This document shows positions 8,530-18,419 of a DNA stretch of 64,000 bases, piece by piece. The DNA lies in NCBI RefSeq assembly GCF_900115705.1, contig NZ_FOXL01000006.1, positions 310,001 through 374,000 on the forward strand, given 5' to 3'. Below the pieces are notes generated by a model that ran no database searches, was not told where the DNA came from, and saw only the letters and a list, made by a program, of their open reading frames with translations. This DNA comes from Frateuria terrea. Lineage in GTDB: Bacteria > Pseudomonadota > Gammaproteobacteria > Xanthomonadales > Rhodanobacteraceae. The translations under genes were made by a program, and so were the position numbers. Every line of letters starts with the position of its first letter. The stretch's first letter is position 1.

Positions 8530-10020
8530 TCAGTCGCGCCCGCCTTCCAGCCGGCTGTGGCGCATGCCGTAGAGGAAATAGATCGCCAGGCCCAGCACCA
8601 TCCACACCACGAAGCGCCAGATGGTCACCGCCGGCAGGCCGCCGAGGAAATGCAGATGGCCGTTGGCGATCCACGGCCAGCCGATAATCAGCAACAACGA
8701 GAACAGCATGCCGGCCGGGGCGACCAGCCACAGCGCCGGGGTGCGGAAGCTGCGCTGCAGGTGGGGCTTGCGCACGCGCAGGATCAGCACCGAAGCGCAG
8801 ATGACGATGAACGCCGAGAGCGTGCCGATGTTGACCAGTTCGGCCACCTCGCCGATCGGCAGGAAACCGGCGACCAGTGCGGTGAACACGCCCAGGATCA
8901 TGGTCGGCCGGGCCGGGGTGCCGTACTTCGGATGCACCTGCGAGAACCATTTGGGCAGCAGCCCGTCACGCGAGAGGGCGAACCAGATGCGCGCCGCGCC
9001 GAGCATGAAGGCAAACAGCACGCTGGTGATGCCGGCGATCGCCGCCACCGAGATGATGCCGCGTACCCAGTCCAGCCCCAGCGCCTTGAAAGCCGCGTCC
9101 ACCGGAGCCGGCGAGTTGAGCTGCGCATAGGGCACCATGCCGGTGAGCACCAGCGACACGGCCAGATAAAGCGCCATCGACACCGCCAGCGAGAGCAGCA
9201 CCGCGCGCGGCAGGTCGCGCTGCGGGTGCCTGGCTTCTTCGGCCGCGGTGGTCAGCGTGTCGTAGCCGAACACGGCGAAGAAAACCACGCTGGAAGCGGC
9301 CAGCACGCCGCCCCAGCCGAAGTGGTCCCCATCGGTGCCGTGCACGACCGGCGGGATGAACGGGTGCCAGTTGGCGGTATCGACGAAGAAGGCACCCACG
9401 CCGATCACCAGCGCCACGCCGATCACCTTGATCACCACTACCGCAGTGTTGAAGCGCGCGCCCCATTCGGTCCTGACCGTGAGCATCACGGCGATCAGCA
9501 GCGAGATCGCCGCCGCGATCACGTTGAACACCTTGCCGTTGCCCGGGTGGGCGGGGTCGTACGCGCCCTGCGCCCAGACCGGCAGCTGCACGTGGAAGAG
9601 CTGCTCGATCAACGCCTGCACGTAGCCGGACCAGCCGATCGCCACCACACCCACGATCAGCGCGTATTCGATCAGAAGGTCCCAGCCGATGATCCAGGCG
9701 AACAGCTCGCCCAGCACCGCGTAGCCATAGGTATAGGCACTGCCGGTGACCGGGATCAGACCGGAGAATTCGGCATAGGCCAGCGCCGCGCAGGCGCTGC
9801 CCAGGCCGGCGACGATGAAGGAGACGATCACCGCGGGGCCGGCGTTGACCGCCGCCTGCTGGCCGGCCAGCACGAACACGCCCACGCCGATGATCGCGCC
9901 GATGCCGATCGCCGTGAGTTGCCACAGTCCCAGTACGCGACGGAAATCGCTGGAGCCTCCGGCCTCGGCCTGCAGTTGCTCGACCGACTTGTGGCGCACC
10001 AGCCTGGCTAGAAAACCCAT
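8530..10020 (-). CDS. APC-superfamily amino-acid permease
   Basis: 496 aa with about 12-13 hydrophobic segments. The N-terminal motif 'AIGIGAIIGVGVFVLAGQQA', in TM1, is the substrate- and cation-coordinating unwound helix of the amino-acid/polyamine/organocation family. 'YAEFSGLIPVTGSAYTYGYAVLGE' follows in TM2-3. It closely resembles the cationic amino-acid transporter-like YfnA/CAT group, so import of an amino acid at the inner membrane is likely, but the substrate cannot be read from sequence. It sits upstream of the M61 peptidases on the same strand with a 173-bp gap, so uptake of peptide-derived amino acids is a reasonable though unproven link. Confidence 0.88.
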   Translation of the reverse strand: MGFLARLVRHKSVEQLQAEAGGSSDFRRVLGLWQLTAIGIGAIIGVGVFVLAGQQAAVNAGPAVIVSFIVAGLGSACAALAYAEFSGLIPVTGSAYTYGYAVLGELFAWIIGWDLLIEYALIVGVVAIGWSGYVQALIEQLFHVQLPVWAQGAYDPAHPGNGKVFNVIAAAISLLIAVMLTVRTEWGARFNTAVVVIKVIGVALVIGVGAFFVDTANWHPFIPPVVHGTDGDHFGWGGVLAASSVVFFAVFGYDTLTTAAEEARHPQRDLPRAVLLSLAVSMALYLAVSLVLTGMVPYAQLNSPAPVDAAFKALGLDWVRGIISVAAIAGITSVLFAFMLGAARIWFALSRDGLLPKWFSQVHPKYGTPARPTMILGVFTALVAGFLPIGEVAELVNIGTLSAFIVICASVLILRVRKPHLQRSFRTPALWLVAPAGMLFSLLLIIGWPWIANGHLHFLGGLPAVTIWRFVVWMVLGLAIYFLYGMRHSRLEGGRD

Positions 10021-10145
10021 CGCGTGTCCCCTTCAGAGCGAGGTCGGATCATAGCGTGGGCTTTGGTGGCGACGGCACTGCCAAGAGGTGGATGCATCTC
10101 TGCATGAGCGCGACGGTCCGTACCCTGCACAACGCAAGCGGTGGG

Positions 10146-11423
10146 TTAACGTGGATCGCGCGTTTGGAACGAAACCGGCGCGAGTTCCGCACCGCGTGCG
10201 TTGCCCAGCCATGGCAATGCCAGGGCGGCCAGGCCGAAGGCCAACAGCAGGCCGAAGGCCATCCGCGGATCCAGCTGCGCGATGCCGAACCAGCGGCCCG
10301 TCAGCCAGGGCAGCAAGGCAGTGCCCAGCACGCGCACGGCTTCGGCCCATCGTGCGCCGCGGCGTCCTTCCATCAGCGCACCGAGCACGGTGAGGCTGCC
10401 GACCAGGTAGGCGGCGTAGCCGAGCAAGGCCGGCAGGCTGGCGCGCGCGCTCAGGCCGAGGAACTGCGTGGTCATGGCCAGCAGCAATGCGAACTGCAGC
10501 AGGCTATAGGCGATGAGCGCGTGCGACATGGGTGGGTCGAAGCGCTCGCGGCGCATATCGAAGGCCGGCTTCGGAAAACGCGCCGCCACGTCGGCCGGCC
10601 GCCAGCCCGGCGGCTTGAGCCAGACCAGCGCCTTGTCGCGCCAGTGCCGCGCGTGCCACGCGTCCTTCGCCGCCGCCCAGTACACCTCGGCGTTGGCCCA
10701 CAGCGGGTTCCAGCTGCGCAGCGGCGCGCGGGTGCCGTAAACCGGCCGGTCGGCATCGTCTTCTTCGACGAAGGTGCCGAACAGCCGGTCCCACAGGATC
10801 AGGATGCCACCGTAGTTGCGATCCAGGTAGCGCTCGTTCACCGCGTGGTGCACGCGATGGTTGGAGGGCGAGCAGAACACGCGGTCGAACCAGCCCAGCC
10901 TCCCGACCTGCTCGGTGTGCACCCAGAACTGGTACAGCAAATCGACCAACGCAACCGGCACGAACACTTCGACCGGGATGCCGGCCAGCGCCATCGGCAG
11001 GTAGAACAGCCAGCCCAGCAGCACGCCGCTGCCGGTCTGGCGCAGCGCGGTGGAGAGGTTGTAGTGCTCGCTCTGGTGATGCACCACGTGGGCGGCCCAG
11101 AGAATGTTCACCTCGTGCCCGGCGCGGTGCAGCCAGTAGTAGAGGAAGTCGTAGGCGAGCAGCGCGATCACCCAAACGGCGAGGTGGTCGGCGGGCAGTT
11201 TCCATAACGCGGCATGCGCGGCCACCCAGGCATAGATGCCGATCGAGAGCAGCTTGGCGAACACGCCCACCACCTGCGAGATCACGCCCAGCCCGATGCT
11301 GCTGATCGCATCGCCGGTGCGGTAGGCGGCACGCCCGCGCCAGCGGGCCACCAGCAGCTCCAGGCCGATCAGTACGAAGAACACTGGCGTCGCCCAGCTG
11401 ATGATCTGTTCCTGCGTATGCAT
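10146..11423 (-). CDS. Fatty-acid hydroxylase / sterol-desaturase superfamily membrane protein
   Basis: 425 aa from ATG 11423, which has GGAGGAG nearby upstream; the frame upstream of it is not coding. Integral membrane di-iron oxygenase of the C4/C5 sterol desaturase-fatty acid hydroxylase family. The three histidine clusters are visible as HRAGH, HVVHH and NHRVHH between residues about 95 and 200, flanked by hydrophobic helices. The C-terminal 150 residues add further transmembrane helices, typical of the bacterial subgroup of about 400 aa. The lipid substrate is unknown. A second member of the superfamily lies at 60776-61849. Confidence 0.85.
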   Translation of the reverse strand: MHTQEQIISWATPVFFVLIGLELLVARWRGRAAYRTGDAISSIGLGVISQVVGVFAKLLSIGIYAWVAAHAALWKLPADHLAVWVIALLAYDFLYYWLHRAGHEVNILWAAHVVHHQSEHYNLSTALRQTGSGVLLGWLFYLPMALAGIPVEVFVPVALVDLLYQFWVHTEQVGRLGWFDRVFCSPSNHRVHHAVNERYLDRNYGGILILWDRLFGTFVEEDDADRPVYGTRAPLRSWNPLWANAEVYWAAAKDAWHARHWRDKALVWLKPPGWRPADVAARFPKPAFDMRRERFDPPMSHALIAYSLLQFALLLAMTTQFLGLSARASLPALLGYAAYLVGSLTVLGALMEGRRGARWAEAVRVLGTALLPWLTGRWFGIAQLDPRMAFGLLLAFGLAALALPWLGNARGAELAPVSFQTRDPR

Positions 11424-11531
11424 GGCGCGCGCTCCTCCGGCCCCATCGTAGCGCGCGGCAATGCGCGCGTCCGTCGCCGCACAGCCATCGTCCCCGCATG
11501 GGATTCCCCCTTGGCAGGACGACCCCTCGGC

Positions 11532-11561
11532 AAAAAAAACGCCACCCCGGAGGGTGGCGTT
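11532..11561 (-). terminator. Rho-independent terminator of the Oar-like receptor gene
   Basis: On the minus strand, AACGCCACCC and GGGTGGCGTT pair around a short CGG-type loop and are followed by a run of eight T (A-run 11532-11539 on the plus strand). It lies 24 bp after the stop codon of the receptor gene at 11585. Confidence 0.9.
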
Positions 11562-11584
11562 CTCGTCCTTCACTACCGAATGAA

Positions 11585-14500
11585 TCAGTAGTCGTAGGAC
11601 ACCGACAGACGCACGTAACGCGGATCTTCGAAGAAGATGCCCTGGCCGTACGTGTTCGACACGGTGTAGCGATCGTTCTCGGAAACCGGATCGATCTGCA
11701 CCGCCTTCTGCTCGTTCAGCACGTTGAAGACCTGCAGCTGGAAGGCCAGCTTGTGTGCCGCGAACGCCGGAGCGTAGCGCACCGCCAGGTTCAGCTTCTT
11801 GGTCCACGGAGTGAAGCCCGTGCTGCCCGGAGGCGTCGGCTGGCCGAAGCACCAGTGGTAGTTGCCACCGTAGGTGCTGGGGTCGCTCTCGTTGGTGCCG
11901 TAGTAGCCCAGGCAGGTGGCCGGCGTGCCGGACTGCACCAGCAGGGTGCCGGACAGCAGCCACTCCGGGTTGACCTGGTAGGAGCCACGGACGCGCAGCG
12001 AGTGCTTGCGGCTGTTCAGCAGATCACCGTAGGAGTGATCCATCAACTGCCAGGTATCCCAGTCTTCGGTCTTGGAAACGTCGCCCTGGCCGAAGTCCGA
12101 ACGCACCTGGCCCTCGGTATTGCCGCGGGCGCGGGCGAAGGTGTAGTCGACGCGACCCTGCCACTTGCCGTCGAACGGATGCTCAAGGTACAGGTCGACC
12201 GACGTGTACTTGCGCTTCGCGCCACCGTTGGTGTAACCCCAATCGGCCGCGTTCATGGACACATTGGCGTAGCCCATGCCGTCGTTGCGGGCGACCGCGA
12301 AGGTGTTCGTCTCGCCCGGGTTGAACAGGCGGCAGTACGGGTTGTAGACCGAGGTCGAGTAATCGTCGACGTTCAGGCCGCTGGCGGTCATCTTGGCCGC
12401 CATGGCGTCCGGATCACACTCGTCGTCGATGGCGGTCTGCAGCTGACGATAGGTCAGCTTGGCGCCATACACCCAGTCCGGACCCAGCGTCTTGTCGAAA
12501 CCGAGGATGTACTCGTCCTGGTACTGCGCCTTCAGGTTGGTCGCCGTGACCTGCTTGGCGTCCTTCGGCTGGCCGTACTCGTTGCCGGAGGACACCGGGC
12601 CCGGTGCCGGGCCGCCGTTCACCCCGCCCACCGGGGTCAAACCGGTCGGCACGCCGTTTGCGTCGATGCCGGTGTAGGTGAAGTACTCGGACGTGTAGGT
12701 CGAGCGGTTGGCCGCACGTTCCGCCACGTTGTCCGGCAGCGCCAGGTAGTAGCGACCCGCATTGCCGTACACCTTGAAGGTCGAATCACCGTTGACGTCC
12801 CAGCTCACGCCCAGGCGGGGTTCCCACTGGTTCTTCTCGTCGACGAAGGCGATGCCCAGGTCGTTGTAGTTGGTGAAGTGGTCGTTGCGGATGCCCAGGT
12901 TCAGCTGGACCGTGTCGGTGACGTTCCAGACGTCCTGCAGGTAGTAGGCCTTCTGCGACATCGACATGCTGGTCTGCACATTGTAGATGTAGCGGCGGAC
13001 GTAGTAGCCGTCACCGCCGGCAGGACCAACGTCGAGCCCCGGCGAGATGTCCTTGGTCGGATCGGACGAGTGGCCATAGATCCAGCCATAGCCCGGGCCG
13101 CTCATGGCCTGGCCCTGATGCTGAGCGGCGTAGTTCATGTTGTCGATGCCGACACCCAGCTGATGGTTGCCCAGCTGGTAGGTGAAGTCGGCACGCAGGC
13201 CACGGGTGCTGTTACCGGCATCCGTCGCGTAGTGGTAGAACGTGTTGTTGTCGTTGACGATGCCAACGCCATACAGCGGGTTCTGCGACGAAGCGCCGGA
13301 GATGTGCGGGTTCTTGCTGTTGTTGGCGTAGACCCACGGATTCTCGAACGTGCCCTTGCCCCAGGTGATGCTGAGGTTGGCGTTGTCGCTGATGTAGCTG
13401 GTGTACTTGCCGATCAGGAACTTGGCGTTGTCCTTGGTGACGTCGTTCGGTGCCACGAACGAGCCGACCTGACGCGTGTCGTAGTCGTAGGCGTAGGTCG
13501 CGCCGCTGCCGTTGACCGTGTCGCCGCTGGAATTGCTCTGCATGGCGGTCAACTCGAAGACATTGTTGTCGTCGATGTTCCAGTCCAGCTTGCCGTAGAA
13601 GTTCTCGGTGTGGTCGCTGTAGTAGATGGCCTTCTGGCTATCGATACTCTGGACGTTGGTGCCCTTGGTCTTGGTGGTTTCCGCCGCCAGGAACACGTAC
13701 AGCTTGTCCTTGATCAGCGGGCCGCCGACGTAGGCCGAGTAGATCGTTTCCCAGCTCTTGTTGTGGCTGCGGTCGCGGTACAGGGTGCCCTGGAGGTCCG
13801 GGTTGTCCACGGCGTAGCCCGCCGGCAGGTTGCCGAAGGTCGGATAGTAGACGTTCTTGCCGCCTTCGTCCCAGAACTTGGGCGACCAGGCGATCTGGCC
13901 ACCGAAGTGCCACTCGTTGGTGCCGCGCTTGCCGATCTGGTTGATCACGCCGCCGTCGGAGCGGCCGTACTGGGCGCTGTAGCCGCCGGTGTAGGTCTGC
14001 TGCTGGTCGATCGCACCGTAGGGCAGCTGGAAACCACCGGTGTTGCGGTACGGCTCGGTCGTGTTGTAGCCGTTGACGTAGTAGGCGTTCTCGGTCACGC
14101 CGGCGCCACCGAAGGACACCGCATTGTTGAAATAGCCACTGCCCTGCACGGTGCCCGGTGCGAGCAACGCGATCGATTCGGCACTGCGCCCGACCGGCAG
14201 CTTCTGCAGATCGGCAGAGGTGATCACGGTGCTGGAGTTGACGCTGGTGACGTCGATCGCAGGCAGCGCGCTGGCGACGACCTGCACGGCGTTCAGGTTC
14301 TGCGCGTCCTTGGCATTGGCCGCGCTGAACGGCACTTCGGTGCCACCGCCGGCCGAGATGCCGACATGGTCCTGCGTGGCCAGCACCTGGCCGTCCTTGC
14401 GCAGGCTGACCGTGTACTGGCCGACCGGCAGGCCGTTGATCGCATAACGGCCGCTAGCGTCCACCGCCACTTCACGGTTGGTGCCATTGGCGCCCTGGAC

Positions 14501-14650
14501 CATGACGGTTTCGCCCACGCCAGCCGGCGCGGTACCGAAGATGCTGCCGGTGGTCGACTGCGCGAACGCGACCGTGGCAAAGCCCATGCTCAGGGCAAGA
14601 GCCAGGGCCGTCCGGCGAATGGCCGGACGATGGGTAACTTGCAAACGCAT
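11585..14650 (-). CDS. TonB-dependent receptor, Oar-like with N-terminal carboxypeptidase-regulatory-like domain
   Basis: 1021 aa from ATG 14650 (GGGGAG seven bases upstream). An outer-membrane beta-barrel importer energised by TonB. The signal peptide ends AFA/QST. Residues about 28-110 form a carboxypeptidase-regulatory/SusC-like beta-sandwich ('GRYAINGLPVGQYTVSLRKDG'). A plug domain ('STVITSADLQKLPVGRSAESIALLAPG') and a large 22-stranded barrel rich in aromatic residues follow. The final residues, 'DPRYVRLSVSYDY', end in an aromatic, as outer-membrane barrels do. The extra N-terminal domain and the length of about 1000 aa match the Oar group abundant in Xanthomonadales, and the ligand is unknown. 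The gene has its own promoter and terminator, so it is monocistronic. Confidence 0.92.
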   Translation of the reverse strand: MRLQVTHRPAIRRTALALALSMGFATVAFAQSTTGSIFGTAPAGVGETVMVQGANGTNREVAVDASGRYAINGLPVGQYTVSLRKDGQVLATQDHVGISAGGGTEVPFSAANAKDAQNLNAVQVVASALPAIDVTSVNSSTVITSADLQKLPVGRSAESIALLAPGTVQGSGYFNNAVSFGGAGVTENAYYVNGYNTTEPYRNTGGFQLPYGAIDQQQTYTGGYSAQYGRSDGGVINQIGKRGTNEWHFGGQIAWSPKFWDEGGKNVYYPTFGNLPAGYAVDNPDLQGTLYRDRSHNKSWETIYSAYVGGPLIKDKLYVFLAAETTKTKGTNVQSIDSQKAIYYSDHTENFYGKLDWNIDDNNVFELTAMQSNSSGDTVNGSGATYAYDYDTRQVGSFVAPNDVTKDNAKFLIGKYTSYISDNANLSITWGKGTFENPWVYANNSKNPHISGASSQNPLYGVGIVNDNNTFYHYATDAGNSTRGLRADFTYQLGNHQLGVGIDNMNYAAQHQGQAMSGPGYGWIYGHSSDPTKDISPGLDVGPAGGDGYYVRRYIYNVQTSMSMSQKAYYLQDVWNVTDTVQLNLGIRNDHFTNYNDLGIAFVDEKNQWEPRLGVSWDVNGDSTFKVYGNAGRYYLALPDNVAERAANRSTYTSEYFTYTGIDANGVPTGLTPVGGVNGGPAPGPVSSGNEYGQPKDAKQVTATNLKAQYQDEYILGFDKTLGPDWVYGAKLTYRQLQTAIDDECDPDAMAAKMTASGLNVDDYSTSVYNPYCRLFNPGETNTFAVARNDGMGYANVSMNAADWGYTNGGAKRKYTSVDLYLEHPFDGKWQGRVDYTFARARGNTEGQVRSDFGQGDVSKTEDWDTWQLMDHSYGDLLNSRKHSLRVRGSYQVNPEWLLSGTLLVQSGTPATCLGYYGTNESDPSTYGGNYHWCFGQPTPPGSTGFTPWTKKLNLAVRYAPAFAAHKLAFQLQVFNVLNEQKAVQIDPVSENDRYTVSNTYGQGIFFEDPRYVRLSVSYDY

Positions 14651-14840
14651 GCAATAACTCCCCGAAAAACTTATCGAATTTAGGACTGGGCGACTAGGGT
14701 CACCCCGCGGCAACGAGCACAAGCATCCATCCGCATCCGGAATCCGGTCTTTCAGGAGTGCCTGAGAGAAGTCAGCGACCGCATAGGGGGATCGATCACT
14801 GACGAGACAGGCTGTGGGGAAGCGGGGCTCGTTTGACTGA

Positions 14841-14869
14841 ACCTTAAGATCAGCCAAGCAAAAATTCAA
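14841..14869 (-). promoter_or_regulatory. Probable promoter of the Oar-like receptor gene
   Basis: On the minus strand, TTGAAT (14869-14864) and TAAGGT (14846-14841) are separated by 17 bp. Transcription from about 14834 would give a 5' untranslated region of about 184 nt before ATG 14650. Only this promoter-like pair and no coding sequence was seen in 14651-14907. Confidence 0.45.
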
Positions 14870-14907
14870 CATTTGGCAAGACCGCGTCAAGCGGCAGCCT
14901 CGAGCAC

Positions 14908-15942
14908 TCAGTGCTCCGATGCTTCCAATGCCTGCCGGCCAAGCGAGGGATCGTCGGTAAAAAAGGCATCGATGCCTGCCGCCAGGTGCGCACGAATCTC
15001 CGCGATCGATCCGTCGGCGTTGTACGTGGCCGGGTCCCCGCCGTGCCAGAGGCTCGTCGGCAGGAACACGTTTTCCGGCCGGAAGGTCCAGGCATGCACC
15101 TGCAGCCCGGCCGCGTGCGCCTCGCGCACCAGCGGCGTGGGTGGGCCGAGGCGGCCCTGGTCATCGAGCGGGAGGATCGTTCGCGCGTTGGGGCCGATGG
15201 CGTCGGCGTAGGTGGCCACCTCACGCAGGCCGGCCGGGGTGAGCAGGTCGGCGTAGCGCAACGCGCCGCCGCTGGCGGCGACGTCCCAAGGCTGCGCAGC
15301 GGGCTCGTCGATCAACTGCAGCAGGCGCACGTTCGGCAAGTCGCCGAGGCCGGCGCGCAGCGCACGCAGGTTGGTCAGTTCAAAGGACTGGATCACCACC
15401 GGCACGCTGCGCGTACAGGCATGCGCGCGCAGTGTGCCAAGCAGGCGCTGTTCCATCGGCAGGCCCTGCCGGCCGAACCAGGTGCCGTGCTTGATCTCCG
15501 GGATCAGGCCGATGGCGCGGCCACGTCGCTCATTCTCGACCGCCAGCAGCTCGATGATCTCCTCCAGCGTGGCCACCGGGTAAAGGCCGTCCTGGGCGGT
15601 GCCGCGCAGGGCGGGCAGCCGCTCGCGCGCGCGCAGGCTCTTCAGCTCGGCGAGGGTGAAATCCTCGGTGAACCAGCCTTCGAGCGGCACGCCGTCGACG
15701 TGCTTCAACGTCCGCCGGGCGGCGAAGCGGGGATGGTCGGCCACGTCGGTGGTCCCACCGATCTCGTTTTCGTGACGAGCGACCAGCACGCCGTCGCGCG
15801 TCAGCACCAGGTCCGGCTCGATCAGGTCGGCGCCGTCGGCGATGGCGCGCGCATAGGCGGCCAGGGTGTGCTCGGGCAGGTGCGCGCTGGCGCCGCGATG
15901 GGCAATGACCCGGGGGCGCGGGACGAGGGGGCGTTCGCTCAT
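14908..15942 (-). CDS. Glycerophosphodiester phosphodiesterase (GlpQ type, no signal peptide)
   Basis: 344 aa. Hydrolyses glycerophosphodiesters to glycerol-3-phosphate and an alcohol. The TIM-barrel begins with the catalytic 'VIAHRGASAHLPEHTLAAY', followed by 'GADLIEPDLVLTRDGVLVARHE', which carries the metal-binding Glu/Asp and the second catalytic His. The C-terminal 'FFTDDPSLGRQAL' completes the family pattern. There is no signal peptide (start MSERPLVPRP), unlike periplasmic GlpQ, so it may be cytoplasmic or the true start may be elsewhere. It lies between the hexosaminidase and the Oar-like receptor, with a hairpin on its 5' side. Confidence 0.9.
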   Translation of the reverse strand: MSERPLVPRPRVIAHRGASAHLPEHTLAAYARAIADGADLIEPDLVLTRDGVLVARHENEIGGTTDVADHPRFAARRTLKHVDGVPLEGWFTEDFTLAELKSLRARERLPALRGTAQDGLYPVATLEEIIELLAVENERRGRAIGLIPEIKHGTWFGRQGLPMEQRLLGTLRAHACTRSVPVVIQSFELTNLRALRAGLGDLPNVRLLQLIDEPAAQPWDVAASGGALRYADLLTPAGLREVATYADAIGPNARTILPLDDQGRLGPPTPLVREAHAAGLQVHAWTFRPENVFLPTSLWHGGDPATYNADGSIAEIRAHLAAGIDAFFTDDPSLGRQALEASEH

Positions 15943-15981
15943 CGGGCGATCTTAGCGATCAGGCGCGGTCCCGACCGAAAG

Positions 15982-16021
15982 CCCTCGCCGCCGGTCCGGC
16001 GGACCCGCGGCGAGGGTTTTT
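15982..16021. terminator. Strong hairpin between hexosaminidase and glycerophosphodiesterase genes
   Basis: A perfect 10-bp stem, CCCTCGCCGC (15982-15991) with GCGGCGAGGG (16007-16016), encloses a smaller GGTCC/GGACC stem. Five T follow on the plus strand and only CTTTC on the minus strand. It begins right after the stop codon of the minus-strand hexosaminidase gene and is therefore its likely terminator, although the better T-run is on the other strand. Confidence 0.6.
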
Positions 16022-18372
16022 CACCGCTTCGCTTCCAGCGACACACGGCGCAACGCATACAGCGCGCCGTCGATGGGTGCGGTGTAGACCAGGCACAGGC
16101 TGTGCTCGCCCTCCTGCGCCGGCAGCCCCGCATCGAGCTTGAACCGGCGCAGGCTGTGCGTGGGGTCGGGCAGCGGCAGGGTGGCCAGAACGGGGCCGTC
16201 GCAGCGGTCGGCGTGGACCACCAGTTCGCCGAACGGCGTGGTGTGCGGACGCGACACCACCAGATTCTGCTCGTGCGCCAGCTGGAAGTTGCGCGGCAGC
16301 CGCACCGCGTCCACCCGGATCGCTGCGATGCCGTCCATCAGCGTGGGCGGGAAGACCTGGCAGCTGTCGAACACGTTCACCGGGTACACCGGCTGCGTGC
16401 TCGTCGCATCCGGCATCGGCTGCAGGAGGAGGCGGAAGTCGCTGCCCGGGCAGTTCGCCAGCGCCGTGCCGGGCAGGGAAAGCAGGCTGCTGCGGTCCAG
16501 CACGCGCTCGCGCGGCGCGGCCAGTGCGCTGCCGTCACCGGCGAAGCTGGCGGCGCGCACGGTGGCCGGCAGCGCCACGTTGAACGGCGTGCGATAGCGC
16601 GGCGATGCCGGCGTGGGCGCGCTGCCGTCAAGCGTGTAGTGGATGGCGCCGAAGTCGACCTGGTTGGCGAGCGTGACCGTGGCCTTGCCGGTGGCCAGCG
16701 CCACGTTGCGATCGGTGCCGATGTCCACCGCGAAGGCGCTGTCTGCCACGTTGACGTGTTGCGCACGGTAGCGCGCCAGTTGGGCCGGCAGGCGCGCGAG
16801 GAAGCCCTTCCAGCCGTTGCTGGTGGCGGGCGACCAGGCTGCTTCGCTGAGCGCGTCGAGCCGGGGAAACACCTGGTGCTCCACGTGCGCCATGGTGGGC
16901 ATGTGCTCGGTCCATGCGTTGGCCTGCACACCCAGCACGTGCTTCGCCTCCGTCGCGTTCAGCACGCCAGGCACGGCCTGCAGCGCGTACACGTCCTTGA
17001 GCGACTCCACGCCGAAGCGGCTGGCGTATTCATCGGTGAGGTCGCTCTGTACGTGGTCGAAGTACAGGCCCGGCGAGGGCGACATCACCACGTCGTGGCC
17101 AAGCAGTGCCGCCTTGATCGCGCCGTCGGTGCCGCGCCAGGACATCACCGTGGCGTCGGCCGGCAAGTTGTCGCCCTCGAGGATTTCGTCCCAGCCGATC
17201 AGCTTGCGGCCGTGCCTTTCGAGATATTGACCGACGCGCCCGATGAACCATCCCTGCAGCGCATCCTCGCTGGTGATGCCCAGCTCGCGCATCTTCGCCT
17301 GCACCGCCGGCGAGGCCTTCCACTGGTCCTTGATCGCCTCGTCCCCGCCGACGTGGATGTACGGCGACGGGAACAGCGCCATCACCTCGTCGAGCACGCG
17401 GTCGATGAAGGTGAAGGTGCCCTCGTCCACGTTGTACAGCCAGGGATTGATGCCGGAGTCGACGGACACCTGCGGCCGCTTGCCGGTGACACCGAACTGC
17501 GGATACGAGGCCACCGCAGCCTGCGCGTGGCCGGGCATGTCCAGCTCCGGCACGATGGCGACGTGGCGCGCGGCGGCGTAGGCGACCACCCGGCGGATCT
17601 CGTCCTGGGTGTAGAAACCACCGTAGCGCTTCGGCTCGCCGTCGTGGCCGGCATCCGGCGGCGTGCGCCAGGCGCCGATCCGGGTCAGCTCTGGATAGCG
17701 CTTGATCTCGATGCGCCAGCCCTGGTCGTCGGTGAGGTGCCAGTGCAGCACGTCGAGCTTGTGCTGGGCCATCTGGTCGATCAGCCGCTCGACCTCGGCC
17801 ACGCTCTGGAAATGCCGCGCCGAATCGAGCATCAGCCCGCGCCAGGCGAAGCGCGGCCAGTCACGGATGGTCAGCGCTGGCAATTCCACCGCGCCGTGGC
17901 GCGCGTCGGGCGTCAGCAGCTGGTAGAGCGTGATCGCGCCATGGAACAGCCCGGCATCATCGCGTGCCGCCACGTCGATGCCCTGCGGGGTGACGCTGAG
18001 CGTATAGCCGCCGGCGTGCACCACCGCGGCTTGCGGGTCACGCCGCAGCCTGATCGCCGGCGCATTGCCGGCCTCGCCGGCGACGGCCAGCTTGAGGCCA
18101 CGCGTGCGTGCGAGCAGGTCGACGAGGTACTGCCCGGTCTGCCGGGTGGCCGCATCGTGGCTGGCCAGCACCAGCGGCGTGCGCGCGTCGACCGTGAAGC
18201 GGCCCGGCTGCAGCTTCAGCTGCGCAGGCAGCGGAATCAGGGAGGGCGGTGCCGGCTCGGTCGCGAACGCCGCACACGGCGGCAACAGGACGAACGCGAA
18301 CCACAGGCACGCCGCGCGGTGCATGGCGCGTCGGATCAGGGCACCACGGGACAAGGACGGTCGGCGCATCAT
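16021..18372 (-). CDS. Beta-N-acetylhexosaminidase (GH20)
   Basis: 783 aa from ATG 18372, with AAGGAG six bases upstream; a further in-frame ATG at 18378 abuts the ribosome site. It removes terminal N-acetylglucosamine from chito-oligosaccharides or glycans. The signal-peptide-like segment (about 17-36) suggests periplasmic or outer-membrane location. Domains: GH20 N-terminal alpha/beta domain (about 40-165), catalytic TIM barrel with 'HWHLTDDQGWRIEIKRYPEL', 'ELDMPGHAQAA' and the catalytic Asp-Glu in 'HVGGDEA', then a C-terminal beta domain. It is downstream of the TonB receptor gene and belongs functionally with the nag genes. No operator-like palindrome was seen in front of it, and the terminator at 18420-18454 may limit read-through. 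Confidence 0.93.
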   Translation of the reverse strand: MMRRPSLSRGALIRRAMHRAACLWFAFVLLPPCAAFATEPAPPSLIPLPAQLKLQPGRFTVDARTPLVLASHDAATRQTGQYLVDLLARTRGLKLAVAGEAGNAPAIRLRRDPQAAVVHAGGYTLSVTPQGIDVAARDDAGLFHGAITLYQLLTPDARHGAVELPALTIRDWPRFAWRGLMLDSARHFQSVAEVERLIDQMAQHKLDVLHWHLTDDQGWRIEIKRYPELTRIGAWRTPPDAGHDGEPKRYGGFYTQDEIRRVVAYAAARHVAIVPELDMPGHAQAAVASYPQFGVTGKRPQVSVDSGINPWLYNVDEGTFTFIDRVLDEVMALFPSPYIHVGGDEAIKDQWKASPAVQAKMRELGITSEDALQGWFIGRVGQYLERHGRKLIGWDEILEGDNLPADATVMSWRGTDGAIKAALLGHDVVMSPSPGLYFDHVQSDLTDEYASRFGVESLKDVYALQAVPGVLNATEAKHVLGVQANAWTEHMPTMAHVEHQVFPRLDALSEAAWSPATSNGWKGFLARLPAQLARYRAQHVNVADSAFAVDIGTDRNVALATGKATVTLANQVDFGAIHYTLDGSAPTPASPRYRTPFNVALPATVRAASFAGDGSALAAPRERVLDRSSLLSLPGTALANCPGSDFRLLLQPMPDATSTQPVYPVNVFDSCQVFPPTLMDGIAAIRVDAVRLPRNFQLAHEQNLVVSRPHTTPFGELVVHADRCDGPVLATLPLPDPTHSLRRFKLDAGLPAQEGEHSLCLVYTAPIDGALYALRRVSLEAKR

Positions 18373-18419
18373 CGGCATCTCCTTGGAACGGCCCAGCATG
18401 CCACCACCACGGCCTGCGC

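Noticed and set aside
8357-8950. N-terminal extension of the second M61 peptidase by 198 residues
   Set aside because: It overlaps the permease gene, lacks coding character, and the GTG at 8356 has a good ribosome site followed by a signal peptide.
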